Positions 39,072-48,304 of a stretch of DNA of 64,000 nucleotides are shown here, one piece after another (position 1 is the stretch's first letter; each line of letters begins with the position of its first letter). The stretch is from an uncultured Clostridia bacterium (lineage in GTDB: Bacteria; Bacillota; Clostridia; Christensenellales; Borkfalkiaceae), in contig CANQWO010000002.1 of the NCBI GenBank assembly GCA_947627565.1, positions 1-64,000 on the forward strand, given 5' to 3'. A program made the translations under genes and the position numbers. A model generated the notes under the pieces. It was not told where the DNA came from, made no database searches, and saw nothing but the letters and a program-made list of their open reading frames with translations.

Positions 39072-40151
39072 TCAGAAGCGGACACGCACGCGGCGCGGCG
39101 TTTCGTCTTCCGTCGCAGTGAGTCCGGCGGGACGGGTCACGGTCGTCGTCCCGTAGTCGTAATACACCTGCGAAATCTTTGCGCTTCTGGTCGAAGGCGT
39201 CGGCTGCGTTTCGCCGCCCTGGCCGGGCGTACCGGATTCATTCTCGCCGCCTTGGCCGGGCGTGCCGGATTCATTCTCGCCGCCCTGACCGGGCGTACCG
39301 GATTCGTTCTCGCCGCCCTGACCGGGCGTGCCGGATTCGTTCTCCCCGCCCTGACCGGGCGTGCCGGATTCATTCTCGCCGCCTTGGCCGGGCGTACCGG
39401 ATTCGTTCTCCCCGCCTTGACCGGGCGTGCCGGATTCGGTCCCCTCGGTAGGTTGGCCGTCCCGCGTCTTCGCCGCCGCCTGTTCCGCGGTCACGATGCA
39501 GGCGCTGGGCTTGCCGCCGTTGATCTTGAGAATGACCTTCGAAGGCGCGCTCAGATCCTCGCCGAGCAGGCTGCCGAATGCGCCGCTGAGCTCCGTTTTC
39601 ATTTCGGTGAGGCCGGAAGCCGTCGCAAGATAGCCCTTGTCGGCGTCGCTATACGAGAAATTGGCGAAATTGTCCTTGGCGAACGTCAAGCCGCCCGCGA
39701 CGGAGAAGATCTCGGGGAGATCGCTCTTTTCGTAAGTCTCGCGGTCCCACTCCGACCAGTCCTTCTCGTCGGCCTCCTTGTAGCGCTGCCAAAAGGTGAC
39801 TTCTTTGCCGTCCACTTCGAGATAACCCTCCGCTTCGTATGCGGTCTTCCCGCCTTCGGCGACGCGCATGGTGAGGCTGATCTTATCGGCAGTAAAATGA
39901 TAAACGTAAGTGGCAACCTGAGACATGGTAGTGCCGTTTTCCGTCTCGGACATCGTGACGACGGATTTTACGCTGTAATTGGGTTCGGCGGTAAAGGCGG
40001 CATTCCACGCCGTTCTATCCACCTTCTCGCTCGTGATGGAGACGGGGTCGGTGTTTTCCGTAATGTCGGCGGTCTCATCGTTTCCGCCGCAGCCGGCGAG
40101 CGAAATGCAGAGCGCGCTCGCGACAAGCATCGGGATCAAGATTTTTTTCAT
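39072..40151 (-). CDS. lipoprotein with 11-residue tandem repeats
   Basis: The 359-residue protein has a lipobox (SLAGC, Cys about 20). A globular domain of about 210 residues resembles LolA/DUF-type lipoprotein carriers in pattern only (VDGKEVTFWQRYKE, GGLTFAKDNFANFSY). Seven copies of ESGTPGQGGEN act as a flexible linker. A short basic tail follows. I do not recognise the family. The start at 40151 has AAGGAG 8 bases upstream; the frame extends to 40319 but lies in the opposing promoter region. Confidence 0.72.
   Translation of the reverse strand: MKKILIPMLVASALCISLAGCGGNDETADITENTDPVSITSEKVDRTAWNAAFTAEPNYSVKSVVTMSETENGTTMSQVATYVYHFTADKISLTMRVAEGGKTAYEAEGYLEVDGKEVTFWQRYKEADEKDWSEWDRETYEKSDLPEIFSVAGGLTFAKDNFANFSYSDADKGYLATASGLTEMKTELSGAFGSLLGEDLSAPSKVILKINGGKPSACIVTAEQAAAKTRDGQPTEGTESGTPGQGGENESGTPGQGGENESGTPGQGGENESGTPGQGGENESGTPGQGGENESGTPGQGGENESGTPGQGGETQPTPSTRSAKISQVYYDYGTTTVTRPAGLTATEDETPRRVRVRF
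39212..39442 (-). repeat. seven 33-base tandem repeats
   Basis: In-frame 33-base units begin at 39212, 39245, 39278, 39311, 39344, 39377 and 39410. They differ only at synonymous third positions, consistent with recent expansion or active copy-number change. Confidence 0.9.
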
Positions 40152-40286
40152 TGTTTTTCTCCTTTTGCCCTCAGTATGCGCAGCCGTCGGACGGTTATAC
40201 ATCCCCGGGCGCGGACATTTTTCCTGTCTATCCCAGTCAAGGAAGAAAATTTTTCGAAAGTTTCTCGCGGAATCGGCAAAATCCTG

Positions 40287-40315
40287 TTGAAATCTGTTCG
40301 GATTTATGATATAAT
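40287..40315 (+). promoter_or_regulatory. promoter of the hydrogenase operon
   Basis: TTGAAA (40287-40292), a 17-base spacer, TATAAT (40310-40315). The -35 lies within the loop of a 6-bp inverted repeat (40279-40284 with 40300-40305). Confidence 0.75.
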
Positions 40316-40387
40316 ACACAACGGTAATAGAAGTTCTGCCTGATTTCGAAGATTTTGGGGCGGGATGAGAAAGAATAGGAGGTTACT

Positions 40388-40897
40388 ATGGAACAAGAAG
40401 CAAAATGCGCTTGCGAAACGCTCGGCACGCCCGAGCAGGAAGCACAGCTTCATGCGCTCATCGAGGAATCGAAGTCGACGCCCGGCTGTCTCATGCATAT
40501 CCTGCAGGAGGCCCAGGGGATCTACGGCTACCTTCCCATGCAGGTGCAGAAAACGATCGCCGAAGGGCTCGGCATCTCCCTCTCCGAGGTGTATGGCGTG
40601 GTGACGTTCTACTCGCAGTTTTCCCTCACACCCAAGGGGAAGAACCGCATCAGCGTCTGTCTCGGGACGGCGTGCTACGTCAAGGGCTCCGACAAGATCC
40701 TCGAAGAAGTGGAAAAAGAGCTCGGCATCAAGTGCGGCGAATGCACCGCGGACGGGCTGTTCTCCATTGATAGCTGCCGTTGCGTCGGCGCCTGCGGTCT
40801 CGCGCCCGTCATGATGATCGGCGAAGAGGTCTACGGCAAGCTCACCCCCGAGAAAGTCAAGGGGATCCTCGATTCGTATAGGGAGGAAAACAAATGA
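40388..40897 (+). CDS. hydC: NuoE-like [2Fe-2S] subunit of electron-bifurcating hydrogenase
   Basis: The 169-residue thioredoxin-fold subunit carries the four [2Fe-2S] ligands in CLGTACYVKG and CRCVGACGLAP. It matches NuoE/HydC subunits of trimeric [FeFe]-hydrogenases that couple ferredoxin and NADH oxidation to H2 formation. A perfect AGGAGG precedes the ATG. The hydB start overlaps its stop (ATGA). Confidence 0.93.
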   Translation: MEQEAKCACETLGTPEQEAQLHALIEESKSTPGCLMHILQEAQGIYGYLPMQVQKTIAEGLGISLSEVYGVVTFYSQFSLTPKGKNRISVCLGTACYVKGSDKILEEVEKELGIKCGECTADGLFSIDSCRCVGACGLAPVMMIGEEVYGKLTPEKVKGILDSYREENK

Positions 40898-42807
40898 CAA
40901 TTCAGGAATTGGAAGCCATCCGCGCAAGTAAAAAAGAACTCATCGACGTGAGGCGGCTCGTCCAGGAGCAGGCCGCAGAGATGGCCAAACATACCGCGTA
41001 CAGAAAGCAGGTGCTCGTCTGCGGCGGGACGGGCTGCACGTCCTCGCACTCCATGCAGGTCATCGAACATCTCGAAAAGACGCTCAAGGAAGAGGGTATC
41101 GACGACGTGCTCGTCGTAAAGACGGGCTGCTTCGGGCTCTGCTCTCTCGGCCCCATCATGATCGTCTATCCCGAGGGCGCTTTCTATGCGCAAATGACCC
41201 CCGAACATGCGGAGACGGTCGTGAAACAGCACCTCGTCAAGGGCGGCGAGATCGTAAAAGACCTCCTCTATAAGGGCACCGTCCACGAAGACGGCTCCAT
41301 CATCCCCTTCGCCGAGACGCCTTTCTATAAGAAACAGATGCGTATCGCGCTCCGCAACTGCGGCGTGATCGCGGCAGAAGATATCGACGAGGCCATCGCC
41401 GCCGGCGACTACCAGGCACTCGAAAAGGTGCTCGTCTCCATGACGCCCGACGACGTCATCAAGGAAGTGCTCGACTCCGGCCTCCGCGGAAGAGGCGGCG
41501 CGGGCTTCCCCACCGGCAGAAAATGGATGTTCGCGAAGGCTTCGCAGGGCGACGTCAAGTATGTCTGCTGCAATGCCGACGAGGGCGACCCCGGCGCGTT
41601 CATGGACCGCTCCGTTCTCGAGGGCGATCCCCACTCCGTACTCGAAGCCATGACCATCGCCGGCTACGCGATCGGCGCGCATCAGGGCTACATCTATGTG
41701 CGTGCGGAATATCCCGTCGCCGTCCACCGTCTCAAGATCGCCTTGGAGCAGGCGCGCAGCTACGGCCTGCTCGGCAAGAATATCCTCGGCCTCGGGTTCG
41801 ATTTCGATATCGACATCCGTCTCGGCGCGGGCGCGTTCGTCTGCGGCGAGGAGACCGCGCTCATGACCTCCATCGAAGGCCACCGCGGCGAGCCCCGTCC
41901 CCGTCCTCCGTTCCCTGCCGTCAAGGGTCTCTTCGGCAAACCCACCATTCTCAACAACGTCGAGACGTGGGCCAACATCAATCCCATCATCGTGAAGGGC
42001 GCCAAGTGGTATTCCTCCATCGGCACCGAGAAGTCCAAGGGCACCAAGGTCTTCGCGCTCGGCGGCAAGATCACCAACGTCGGCCTCGTCGAAGTCCCCA
42101 TGGGCACGACGCTTCGCGAGATCATCGAAGAGATCGGCGGCGGCATCCCCAACGGGAAGAAGTTCAAGGCGGCCCAGACGGGCGGGCCTTCGGGCGGTTG
42201 CATCCCCGCGGAACTCATCGATACCCCCATCGACTTCGATAACCTCGTCGCCATCGGCTCCATGATGGGTTCGGGCGGCCTCATCGTCCTCGATGAGGAC
42301 TCCTGCATGGTGGATATCTCCAAGTTCTATCTCGAATTTACGGCCGACGAGAGCTGCGGCAAGTGCACGCCCTGCCGCATCGGGACCCGCCGCCTCCTCG
42401 ACATGCTCACCAAGATCACCGAGGGCAAGGGCGAAGAAGGCGATATCGAGAAGATCGAGGCGCTCGCACAGCACATGAAGGCCTCGTCGCTCTGCGCGCT
42501 CGGACAAAGCGCGCCCAACCCCGTGCTCTCCACGCTCCATCACTTCCGCAAGGAATATGAGGACCACATCAAGGAACATCACTGCGAGGCGGGCGTCTGC
42601 AAGGCCCTTCTGAGCTTCTCCATCGACAAAGAGAAGTGCATCGGCTGCGGTCTCTGCGCCAAGAACTGCCCCGTCTCCGCCATCTCGCGGACGGACTATG
42701 TCGCGCCCGGCCACAAGCTCGCGTCGTTTGCGATCGACTCCTCCAAGTGCATCAAGTGCGGCGTCTGCCAGAGCAACTGCAAGTTCAAGGCAGTTGAGAG
42801 AAAGTGA
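40894..42807 (+). CDS. hydB: NuoF-like NADH-binding subunit of bifurcating hydrogenase
   Basis: The 637-residue subunit has an N-terminal [2Fe-2S] thioredoxin-like domain (VCGGTGCTSS, KTGCFGLCSLGP). The NAD/FMN core follows (GRGGAGFPTGRKW, CNADEGDPGAFMDR), then the [4Fe-4S] motif ESCGKCTPCRIGTRR. Two ferredoxin-type clusters close the protein (CIGCGLCAKNCPVSAI, CIKCGVCQSNCKF). This is the FMN-bearing subunit at which NADH and ferredoxin electrons meet. It overlaps hydC by 4 bases and is followed 10 bases later by hydA. Confidence 0.95.
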   Translation: MTIQELEAIRASKKELIDVRRLVQEQAAEMAKHTAYRKQVLVCGGTGCTSSHSMQVIEHLEKTLKEEGIDDVLVVKTGCFGLCSLGPIMIVYPEGAFYAQMTPEHAETVVKQHLVKGGEIVKDLLYKGTVHEDGSIIPFAETPFYKKQMRIALRNCGVIAAEDIDEAIAAGDYQALEKVLVSMTPDDVIKEVLDSGLRGRGGAGFPTGRKWMFAKASQGDVKYVCCNADEGDPGAFMDRSVLEGDPHSVLEAMTIAGYAIGAHQGYIYVRAEYPVAVHRLKIALEQARSYGLLGKNILGLGFDFDIDIRLGAGAFVCGEETALMTSIEGHRGEPRPRPPFPAVKGLFGKPTILNNVETWANINPIIVKGAKWYSSIGTEKSKGTKVFALGGKITNVGLVEVPMGTTLREIIEEIGGGIPNGKKFKAAQTGGPSGGCIPAELIDTPIDFDNLVAIGSMMGSGGLIVLDEDSCMVDISKFYLEFTADESCGKCTPCRIGTRRLLDMLTKITEGKGEEGDIEKIEALAQHMKASSLCALGQSAPNPVLSTLHHFRKEYEDHIKEHHCEAGVCKALLSFSIDKEKCIGCGLCAKNCPVSAISRTDYVAPGHKLASFAIDSSKCIKCGVCQSNCKFKAVERK

Positions 42808-42817
42808 GGTGAATACC

Positions 42818-44542
42818 ATGGCGAATATCAATCTCAAAATCAATAATATCCCCGTGACCGTTCCCGAGGGAACGACCATTCTCGAGGCGGCGAGGCTTGC
42901 GAATATCACCATTCCCACCCTCTGCTATCTCAAGGACGTCAACTGCGTCGGGTCCTGCCGGATGTGTCTCGTCGAGGCGACGGGCGCCCGCGGCCTCGTC
43001 GCGGCGTGCGTATACCCCGTGTCCGAGGGAATGGAGGTCAAAACCAATACCGAGAAGTGCAGAACGAGCCGCAAGATGACGCTCGAACTGCTCCTCTCCA
43101 AGCACAAGAAAAAGTGCCTCTCCTGCGAGCGCAACCACAACTGCGAGCTCCAGCGTCTCTCCGCCGAATACGAGGCCGACGAGGACTACTTCGAAACCGA
43201 TCCCGGTCTCGAACATCCCATCGACGTCTCGGCGCCCTATGTCGTGCGCGACCGCGACAAGTGCATCAACTGCACCCGCTGCGTCGCCGCCTGCCAGAAG
43301 CAGTCCGTCGGCGCCATCGGCCCCATCGGCAGAGGCTATGTCTCCCACATCGGCAGCGCGTTTGAGATGACGCTCATGGAATCGGTCTGCGTCGGCTGCG
43401 GCCAGTGTATCGTGGCCTGCCCCGTCGGCGCTCTCAAGGAGAGATCGACGGTCGACGAAGTCTGGAACGCCATCGGCGATCCGCAGAAGAAGGTCGTCTT
43501 CTTCACCGCGCCCTCCGTCCGCGCGACGCTCGGCGAGGCGTTCGGCCTTCCCGTGGGCACCAACGTCGAGGGCAAGATGGTCGCTGCGATCCGCCGCCTC
43601 GGCAACGTCGAAGTCTTCAATATGGACGTCACGGCCGACCTCACCATCCTCGAGGAAGCGAACGAACTCATCGCCCGCATCCAAAACGGGGGTACCATGC
43701 CCATGTTTACCTCGTGCTGTCCCGGTTGGGTCAAGTTCGTGGAGCAGAAATATCCCGAATTTATCCCCAACCTCTCCACCTGCAAATCGCCCCAGGAAAT
43801 GTTCGGCGGGCTTCTCAAAACGTATTACTGCGAGAAGAACGGCATCGATCCCAAGGACCTCTATGTCGTCTCCGTCATTCCCTGCACGGCCAAGAAGTAT
43901 GAGTGCACCCGCGAGGAGATGAACGGCGAAGTCAACAACGCCATCACGACCCGCGAACTCGCGCGCATGATCAAGACGGCGGGCATCGACTTTGCCAACC
44001 TGCCCGACGAGAAGTTTGACGATCCGTTCGCGACCTGCTCGGGCGGCGGGACCATCTTCGGCGCGACGGGCGGCGTTATGGAAGCGGCTCTCCGCGTCGC
44101 GGCCAAGACGCTCGACGGCGATTTCAAGGTCGTTGAATTTCCCGAAGTCCGCGGCACGACGCCCATCAAGGAAGCGACGTACAGCGTAGCGGGCAGAGAG
44201 ATCCGCGTGGCGGTCGCGAGCGGCCTCGGCAATGCGGCGGAAATTCTCGCCGGCATCAAAGACGGGACGCGCCACTATGATTTCGTTGAGATCATGGCCT
44301 GCCCCGGCGGCTGCGTGAACGGCGGCGGTCAGCCCACCCTTCCCGACAGCGTCCGCAATACCGTCAACCTCAAAGATCTCCGCGCGCAGGCGCTCTATGC
44401 GAGCGACAGCAACAACGAACTCCGCCGCTCCTCCGATTCTCCCGTCATCGAGACGCTGTATCGCGACTATTTCGGCGCGCCCAACAGCGAAAAGGCGCAT
44501 GAAATCCTGCACACGCATTACCACGCAGATAAGAGAATCTAA
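42818..44542 (+). CDS. hydA: [FeFe]-hydrogenase catalytic subunit
   Basis: The 574-residue subunit has an N-terminal plant-type [2Fe-2S] domain (CVGSCRMCLVE), the HxxxC cluster segment (HKKKCLSCERNHNC), and two [4Fe-4S] motifs (CINCTRCVAACQKQ, CVGCGQCIVACPVGA). The H-cluster motifs are all present: TSCCPGW, PCTAKKYE, and ACPGGCVNGGGQP. The residue before PCTAKK is Ile rather than the common Met, a minor variation. GAGGTGA precedes the ATG at 42818. No maturase (hydEFG) is in this window. A strong terminator follows. Confidence 0.96.
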   Translation: MANINLKINNIPVTVPEGTTILEAARLANITIPTLCYLKDVNCVGSCRMCLVEATGARGLVAACVYPVSEGMEVKTNTEKCRTSRKMTLELLLSKHKKKCLSCERNHNCELQRLSAEYEADEDYFETDPGLEHPIDVSAPYVVRDRDKCINCTRCVAACQKQSVGAIGPIGRGYVSHIGSAFEMTLMESVCVGCGQCIVACPVGALKERSTVDEVWNAIGDPQKKVVFFTAPSVRATLGEAFGLPVGTNVEGKMVAAIRRLGNVEVFNMDVTADLTILEEANELIARIQNGGTMPMFTSCCPGWVKFVEQKYPEFIPNLSTCKSPQEMFGGLLKTYYCEKNGIDPKDLYVVSVIPCTAKKYECTREEMNGEVNNAITTRELARMIKTAGIDFANLPDEKFDDPFATCSGGGTIFGATGGVMEAALRVAAKTLDGDFKVVEFPEVRGTTPIKEATYSVAGREIRVAVASGLGNAAEILAGIKDGTRHYDFVEIMACPGGCVNGGGQPTLPDSVRNTVNLKDLRAQALYASDSNNELRRSSDSPVIETLYRDYFGAPNSEKAHEILHTHYHADKRI

Positions 44543-44564
44543 CCTCCTAAATCTTTCTCTTCTG

Positions 44565-44602
44565 AAAAAACGGGCCGTCTCCATCGAGACGGTCCGTTTT
44601 TT
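44565..44602 (+). terminator. intrinsic terminator of the hyd operon
   Basis: A 17-bp stem (44565-44581 with 44586-44602, one G-T pair) with a CATC loop and a terminal run of six T. Confidence 0.92.
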
Positions 44603-44662
44603 GATCTTGTCTGCGCTGCGGTGCGCACGGCGGCGAAAAAGAACACGCCGCCCGCAAAAGAT

Positions 44663-44690
44663 GCGCGGCCCTTCCGCGGAAGGGCCGCGC
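44663..44690 (-). terminator. terminator of the collagen-like/InlB lipoprotein gene
   Basis: A perfect 13-bp stem with a 2-base centre (arms 44663-44675, 44678-44690), followed on the minus strand by ATCTTTT. Confidence 0.8.
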
Positions 44691-44704
44691 CGACGCTTTC
44701 TGCC

Positions 44705-47700
44705 TCAGAACGATTGCGAGACGTCGAAGTAGATGCCGGCGAGCGTATCGAGCGCCTTCTTCGCGGCCTCGAAGAGCGCCGCGTCGTCCGGCTTCGCCCG
44801 GTAGGCCGCGTTCGCTTCGGTGTAGGCATTAAGGGTTTCCTCGAGCCCTTCCGCGACGCCCGTCTGTACAAGCGCTTCGACATACGCCGCGAGCTGATCG
44901 TAGACGACCTTGGCGTCCGTCGCGTCCTCGTAGATATAATCCATCACCGCCATCATCTCGGCAACGGTCATAACGGCAGTGGCTTCATCGCTCCCATAGC
45001 CCGGCTGCATAAAGCTGCTCACGAGTGTGGTCGCATCAACGGTGAGCAACGTGTAAATTATGGAGCTCTCATAGCCGCTGAAGAAATCCGCGAACATTTC
45101 CGGAAGCGTTTCATCCAGCGCGGCAAGGAGATAGATGGTCTTTGCGGAATAGCCGAACTCCGTCGTAAGTTTCTCCGCGATGGCCGCGCGCGAAGCCTCG
45201 AGCTGTTCGGGCGTGGTCGTGATCGCCGATGTGAAATTCTCGGGCATCTCTTCCATCAGCGAGAGGAAGGCGCCGTTGTCCTCTTCCGCGAGCAGTTTCT
45301 CCGCCTTTTCCACCCACGCGTTGATCTGCGTCTGATACGTTTCCTCGAACTTTAAGAACTTTTTGAGCGCTCGCGCGGCCAGTTCGACCTGATAGCGCGC
45401 CTGCAGTTCAGCCACGGCACGGTCCAAGACGGAGATATACCAACTACACGAAGAATACTGTCCGTTGGCGGAAACTTCGATATAAAGTACAATGCTGTCT
45501 TCGAGCACCTGCGTCACATTGAATGTAAACTGCAACGTGTAAGTTCCGGCGTCTTCGCTGCAATGATAGGTCAGCGTGCCCCAATCAAACGTGTTCTCCC
45601 CTTCTTGGAGCTGCTTCCCGCCCAATTGAATATCGACGATCTTCTCGAGCGAATTGAGCGTGAGCGTTTCTTCCGTCTGCTCGTTGGCATAGATCACCCA
45701 ATTGAGCGCGGGGAACTCATAGCCCGGCTGGGACTGGGGCTCCGTAACCATCCAGGATGCTTCGAGCGTGAGCGTTTTCGACGTCGTGCTCAAATATTCG
45801 ATGACGAGACGCACTTCCCCGGGCTCCATATGCGTGCAGCCTACCTCGAGCGTGATTTGCCGATCATTCATATCTGCCGTCTGGATATAAACCGTTTCGC
45901 CCGTTTCGGAAGAAAATTCAAGATAGTTATTCACAGTGGCTTCCCCGTCATCCAGGGTATACGGCGTTTCATTCACGGTCAGCGACTGAATGGAGGGATA
46001 TGCTTCCGGCTCAAAATGAAAGTCGGGGTCGAAAACATGGAAGTAGATTCGATTCTCCTCTCCCACGTTGAGTTCCCCAGACATGAGATCTGTGGACACA
46101 AGAACGGGATCGGTCATCTGATTGAGATTTTTCAAAGTGAACGTCACGGTGCAATCCTTCTGCAGATAGTCCGAGTGGACCGTAAGGACGATCTCAAGTT
46201 GGGCCTCCTCTGAATATTCGCTCAAATTCGTGCCTATCGCGACGGTTCCGCTTACACACATGAGCTCCCACCGGGAAGGCTCCTCCAAAGCGTTCTCACT
46301 GTTGACCGTAAGAGCGGTGATGTTGAGCACTTCGGGCACGGTGAAATAAAAATTTATCTGCGCGAACTCGAGGAAAGGCAGATTCGCTTCTCCTCCATTC
46401 TCGAAGAACGAATTTCCGGCCTCAATTCCGGTTGCTTCCAAATCGGCATCCTTAGGGTAGGGGGCGAGATTTACGGTAAATTCCTTACTGCCGTTGTAGG
46501 GCGTTCGGATCTCGATTTTGATGGTGCTCTCGGCCTCGCAATCATCAAACTCGACCCGATAATTATCCCCATATTCATTCGAAATTCTGAGGTTCAACGG
46601 TTTTCCGTCGGCATAGACGCTCACCTCACCATCCGAAGGCATCCGCACAAGGAAAGTGCCCCAATAGAAGTTCGTCGTCGTTTCGAGTTCCCCCTCGGTC
46701 CCATTGAAAGTATCAACCCCTTGGTTATTGATTTGTAAATCAAAGATTCCAAGCTCGCCCTGCCAATTTTGCTCCCATGCGGCGACAAGCTTCATGCTCT
46801 TCATGATCGGGGTGACGTCGGTCACCTGCCCGCGGTTTGCACCCGTGCCATAGTACCACCCGACGAAGTGATAGCCTTCGCGCGTGGGAACGGGAAGTTC
46901 GGCTACGTCGCCCTTGGTCACGGACATGGTGGGGCTCTCGAGGCTCGATTCGTCTCCGCCGTTGACGTCGAAGGTGAGCGTCAGCGTCTCGGCCCCGGCG
47001 CTCGTGCCGTCCTTTCCGGGCGCGCCTTTGATATTGCCGATCTTCTCCCAGCTCTCTTCACCCTTGACGTAGATATCGCACGTCGTCGTGTCGAGGTAGA
47101 GATCGCCCTGTGCGCCCTCCGCGTCGTCGGGCTGTCCTGCGCCATAGCTCCACGTCGCACCGTTTTTACCGGGTGCGCCCTGCGGACCCTGTTGGCCTTG
47201 CGGGCCCTTCGGACCCTGCTCGCCCTGTTCGCCGGGAACACCCTGCGGACCTTGCTGGCCGGGTTGACCCTGTTCGCCGGGTTGGCCCTGTTCACCGGGT
47301 TGGCCCTGCTCGCCCTGCGCGCCTTTGAAGTTGCCGATCTTCTCCCAGCTCTCTTCGCCCTTGACGTAGATGTCGCACGTCGTCGTGTCGAGGTAGAGAT
47401 CGCCCTGTGCGCCCTCCGCGTCGTCGGGCTGTCCTGCGCCATAGCTCCACGTCGCACCGTTTTTACCGGGTGCGCCCTGCGGACCCTGTTGGCCTTGCGG
47501 GCCCTTCGGACCCTGCTCGCCCTGTTCGCCGGGAACACCCTGCGGACCTTGCTGGCCGGGTTGACCCTGTTCGCCGGGTTGGCCCTGTTCACCGGGTTGG
47601 CCCTGCTCGCCCTGCGCGCCTTTGAAGTTGCCGATCTTCTCCCAGCTCTCTTCGCCCTTGACGTAGATGTCGCACGTCGTCGTGTCGAGGTAGAGATCGC

Positions 47701-48064
47701 CCTGTGCGCCCTTTGCGTCGTCGGGCTGTCCTGCGCCATAGCTCCACGTCGCACCGTCCTTACCGGGTACGCCCTGCTGGCCCTGCGGACCCTGCGGACC
47801 CTGCTCGCCCTGTTCTCCCTGTTCGCCTTGCTGGCCCTGCGGGCCTTGAGGACCTTGCTCGCCCTGTTCGCCCTTGATCGACTCCAGCCACGCCTCATAG
47901 GTGAGCGGTTCTTCCCCCAATTCCTCGGCGTATGCGACATACTTCTCATAGAGTTTCTGCTGATCGCTGAGCTGGGGATTGTTGTTGCCTCCGCATGCGG
48001 CGAGCGGCACGCACATCGCCGAGGCAAGCGCCAAAATCATGAAAATTTTGACTGCCCGTTTCAT
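44705..48064 (-). CDS. 1119-residue collagen-like / InlB-repeat surface lipoprotein
   Basis: The lipobox is VPLAAC (Cys about 21). Residues about 60-340 are Gly-X-Y triplets ([10 protein letters not shown]...) interrupted by three copies of a non-collagen module, [13 protein letters not shown]...[25 protein letters not shown]. That module resembles tail-fibre and collagen-like capping segments. One InlB B repeat follows ([10 protein letters not shown]...[12 protein letters not shown]), then about 700 residues of beta-rich and finally helical sequence without recognised family. Lipid-anchored surface protein. AGGAGG at the ATG 48064. Its promoter holds a G9 tract, so expression may switch on and off. 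Confidence 0.85.
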   Translation of the reverse strand: MKRAVKIFMILALASAMCVPLAACGGNNNPQLSDQQKLYEKYVAYAEELGEEPLTYEAWLESIKGEQGEQGPQGPQGQQGEQGEQGEQGPQGPQGQQGVPGKDGATWSYGAGQPDDAKGAQGDLYLDTTTCDIYVKGEESWEKIGNFKGAQGEQGQPGEQGQPGEQGQPGQQGPQGVPGEQGEQGPKGPQGQQGPQGAPGKNGATWSYGAGQPDDAEGAQGDLYLDTTTCDIYVKGEESWEKIGNFKGAQGEQGQPGEQGQPGEQGQPGQQGPQGVPGEQGEQGPKGPQGQQGPQGAPGKNGATWSYGAGQPDDAEGAQGDLYLDTTTCDIYVKGEESWEKIGNIKGAPGKDGTSAGAETLTLTFDVNGGDESSLESPTMSVTKGDVAELPVPTREGYHFVGWYYGTGANRGQVTDVTPIMKSMKLVAAWEQNWQGELGIFDLQINNQGVDTFNGTEGELETTTNFYWGTFLVRMPSDGEVSVYADGKPLNLRISNEYGDNYRVEFDDCEAESTIKIEIRTPYNGSKEFTVNLAPYPKDADLEATGIEAGNSFFENGGEANLPFLEFAQINFYFTVPEVLNITALTVNSENALEEPSRWELMCVSGTVAIGTNLSEYSEEAQLEIVLTVHSDYLQKDCTVTFTLKNLNQMTDPVLVSTDLMSGELNVGEENRIYFHVFDPDFHFEPEAYPSIQSLTVNETPYTLDDGEATVNNYLEFSSETGETVYIQTADMNDRQITLEVGCTHMEPGEVRLVIEYLSTTSKTLTLEASWMVTEPQSQPGYEFPALNWVIYANEQTEETLTLNSLEKIVDIQLGGKQLQEGENTFDWGTLTYHCSEDAGTYTLQFTFNVTQVLEDSIVLYIEVSANGQYSSCSWYISVLDRAVAELQARYQVELAARALKKFLKFEETYQTQINAWVEKAEKLLAEEDNGAFLSLMEEMPENFTSAITTTPEQLEASRAAIAEKLTTEFGYSAKTIYLLAALDETLPEMFADFFSGYESSIIYTLLTVDATTLVSSFMQPGYGSDEATAVMTVAEMMAVMDYIYEDATDAKVVYDQLAAYVEALVQTGVAEGLEETLNAYTEANAAYRAKPDDAALFEAAKKALDTLAGIYFDVSQSF
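47033..47750 (-). repeat. 297-base direct repeats within the collagen-like gene
   Basis: Two almost identical 297-base units begin near 47033 and 47330; a third partial copy begins near 47627 and diverges after about 120 bases. The frame is preserved, so unequal recombination would change stalk length by 99 residues. Confidence 0.85.
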
Positions 48065-48127
48065 TGCATTCCTCCTTTTTCTCTCAAACGGCACCGACAG
48101 GCGCCGCCGTTGATTTTCATTGAGACC

Positions 48128-48157
48128 ATTATACCCCCCCCCTATTTCATAAGTCAA
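48128..48157 (-). promoter_or_regulatory. promoter with a nine-G spacer tract (candidate phase-variable)
   Basis: On the minus strand TTGACT (48157-48152), TATGAAATA, a run of nine G (plus-strand C run 48134-48142), then TATAAT (48133-48128). The spacer is 18 bases now; losing one G gives the optimal 17. The leader to the ATG at 48064 is about 57 bases. Confidence 0.8.
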
Positions 48158-48266
48158 GTAAAGAATTAATTTTTTTTCTATAATTTTTTCCAAGCGGTGC
48201 GAACGGCCCCGCGCAAAGTTTGAGGGCGTGCCGCGAAATTGGCGCGCCGATTTATGGGAAAATCGT

Positions 48267-48295
48267 TTGACGTTTCTGCGATTTCCACATATAAT
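48267..48295 (+). promoter_or_regulatory. promoter of the EamA gene, predicted leaderless
   Basis: TTGACG (48267-48272), 17 bases, TATAAT (48290-48295). The ATG begins 9 bases after the -10 box, leaving at most 2-3 leader bases. The -35 box sits between GGAAAATCG and CGATTTCC, which can pair with one bulge. Confidence 0.7.
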
Positions 48296-48304
48296 ATTGT
48301 AGAT

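Noticed and set aside
38635-39085. Short minus-strand frames, one with a Lys-rich start (KARKKKQGKKKK)
   Set aside because: They cross a terminator palindrome, C/T tandem repeats and the 40-base motif repeat; the Lys run is translation of the C/T repeat.
39212-39442. CRISPR-like array of 33-base units
   Set aside because: No unique spacers; units are contiguous and encode an in-frame peptide repeat.
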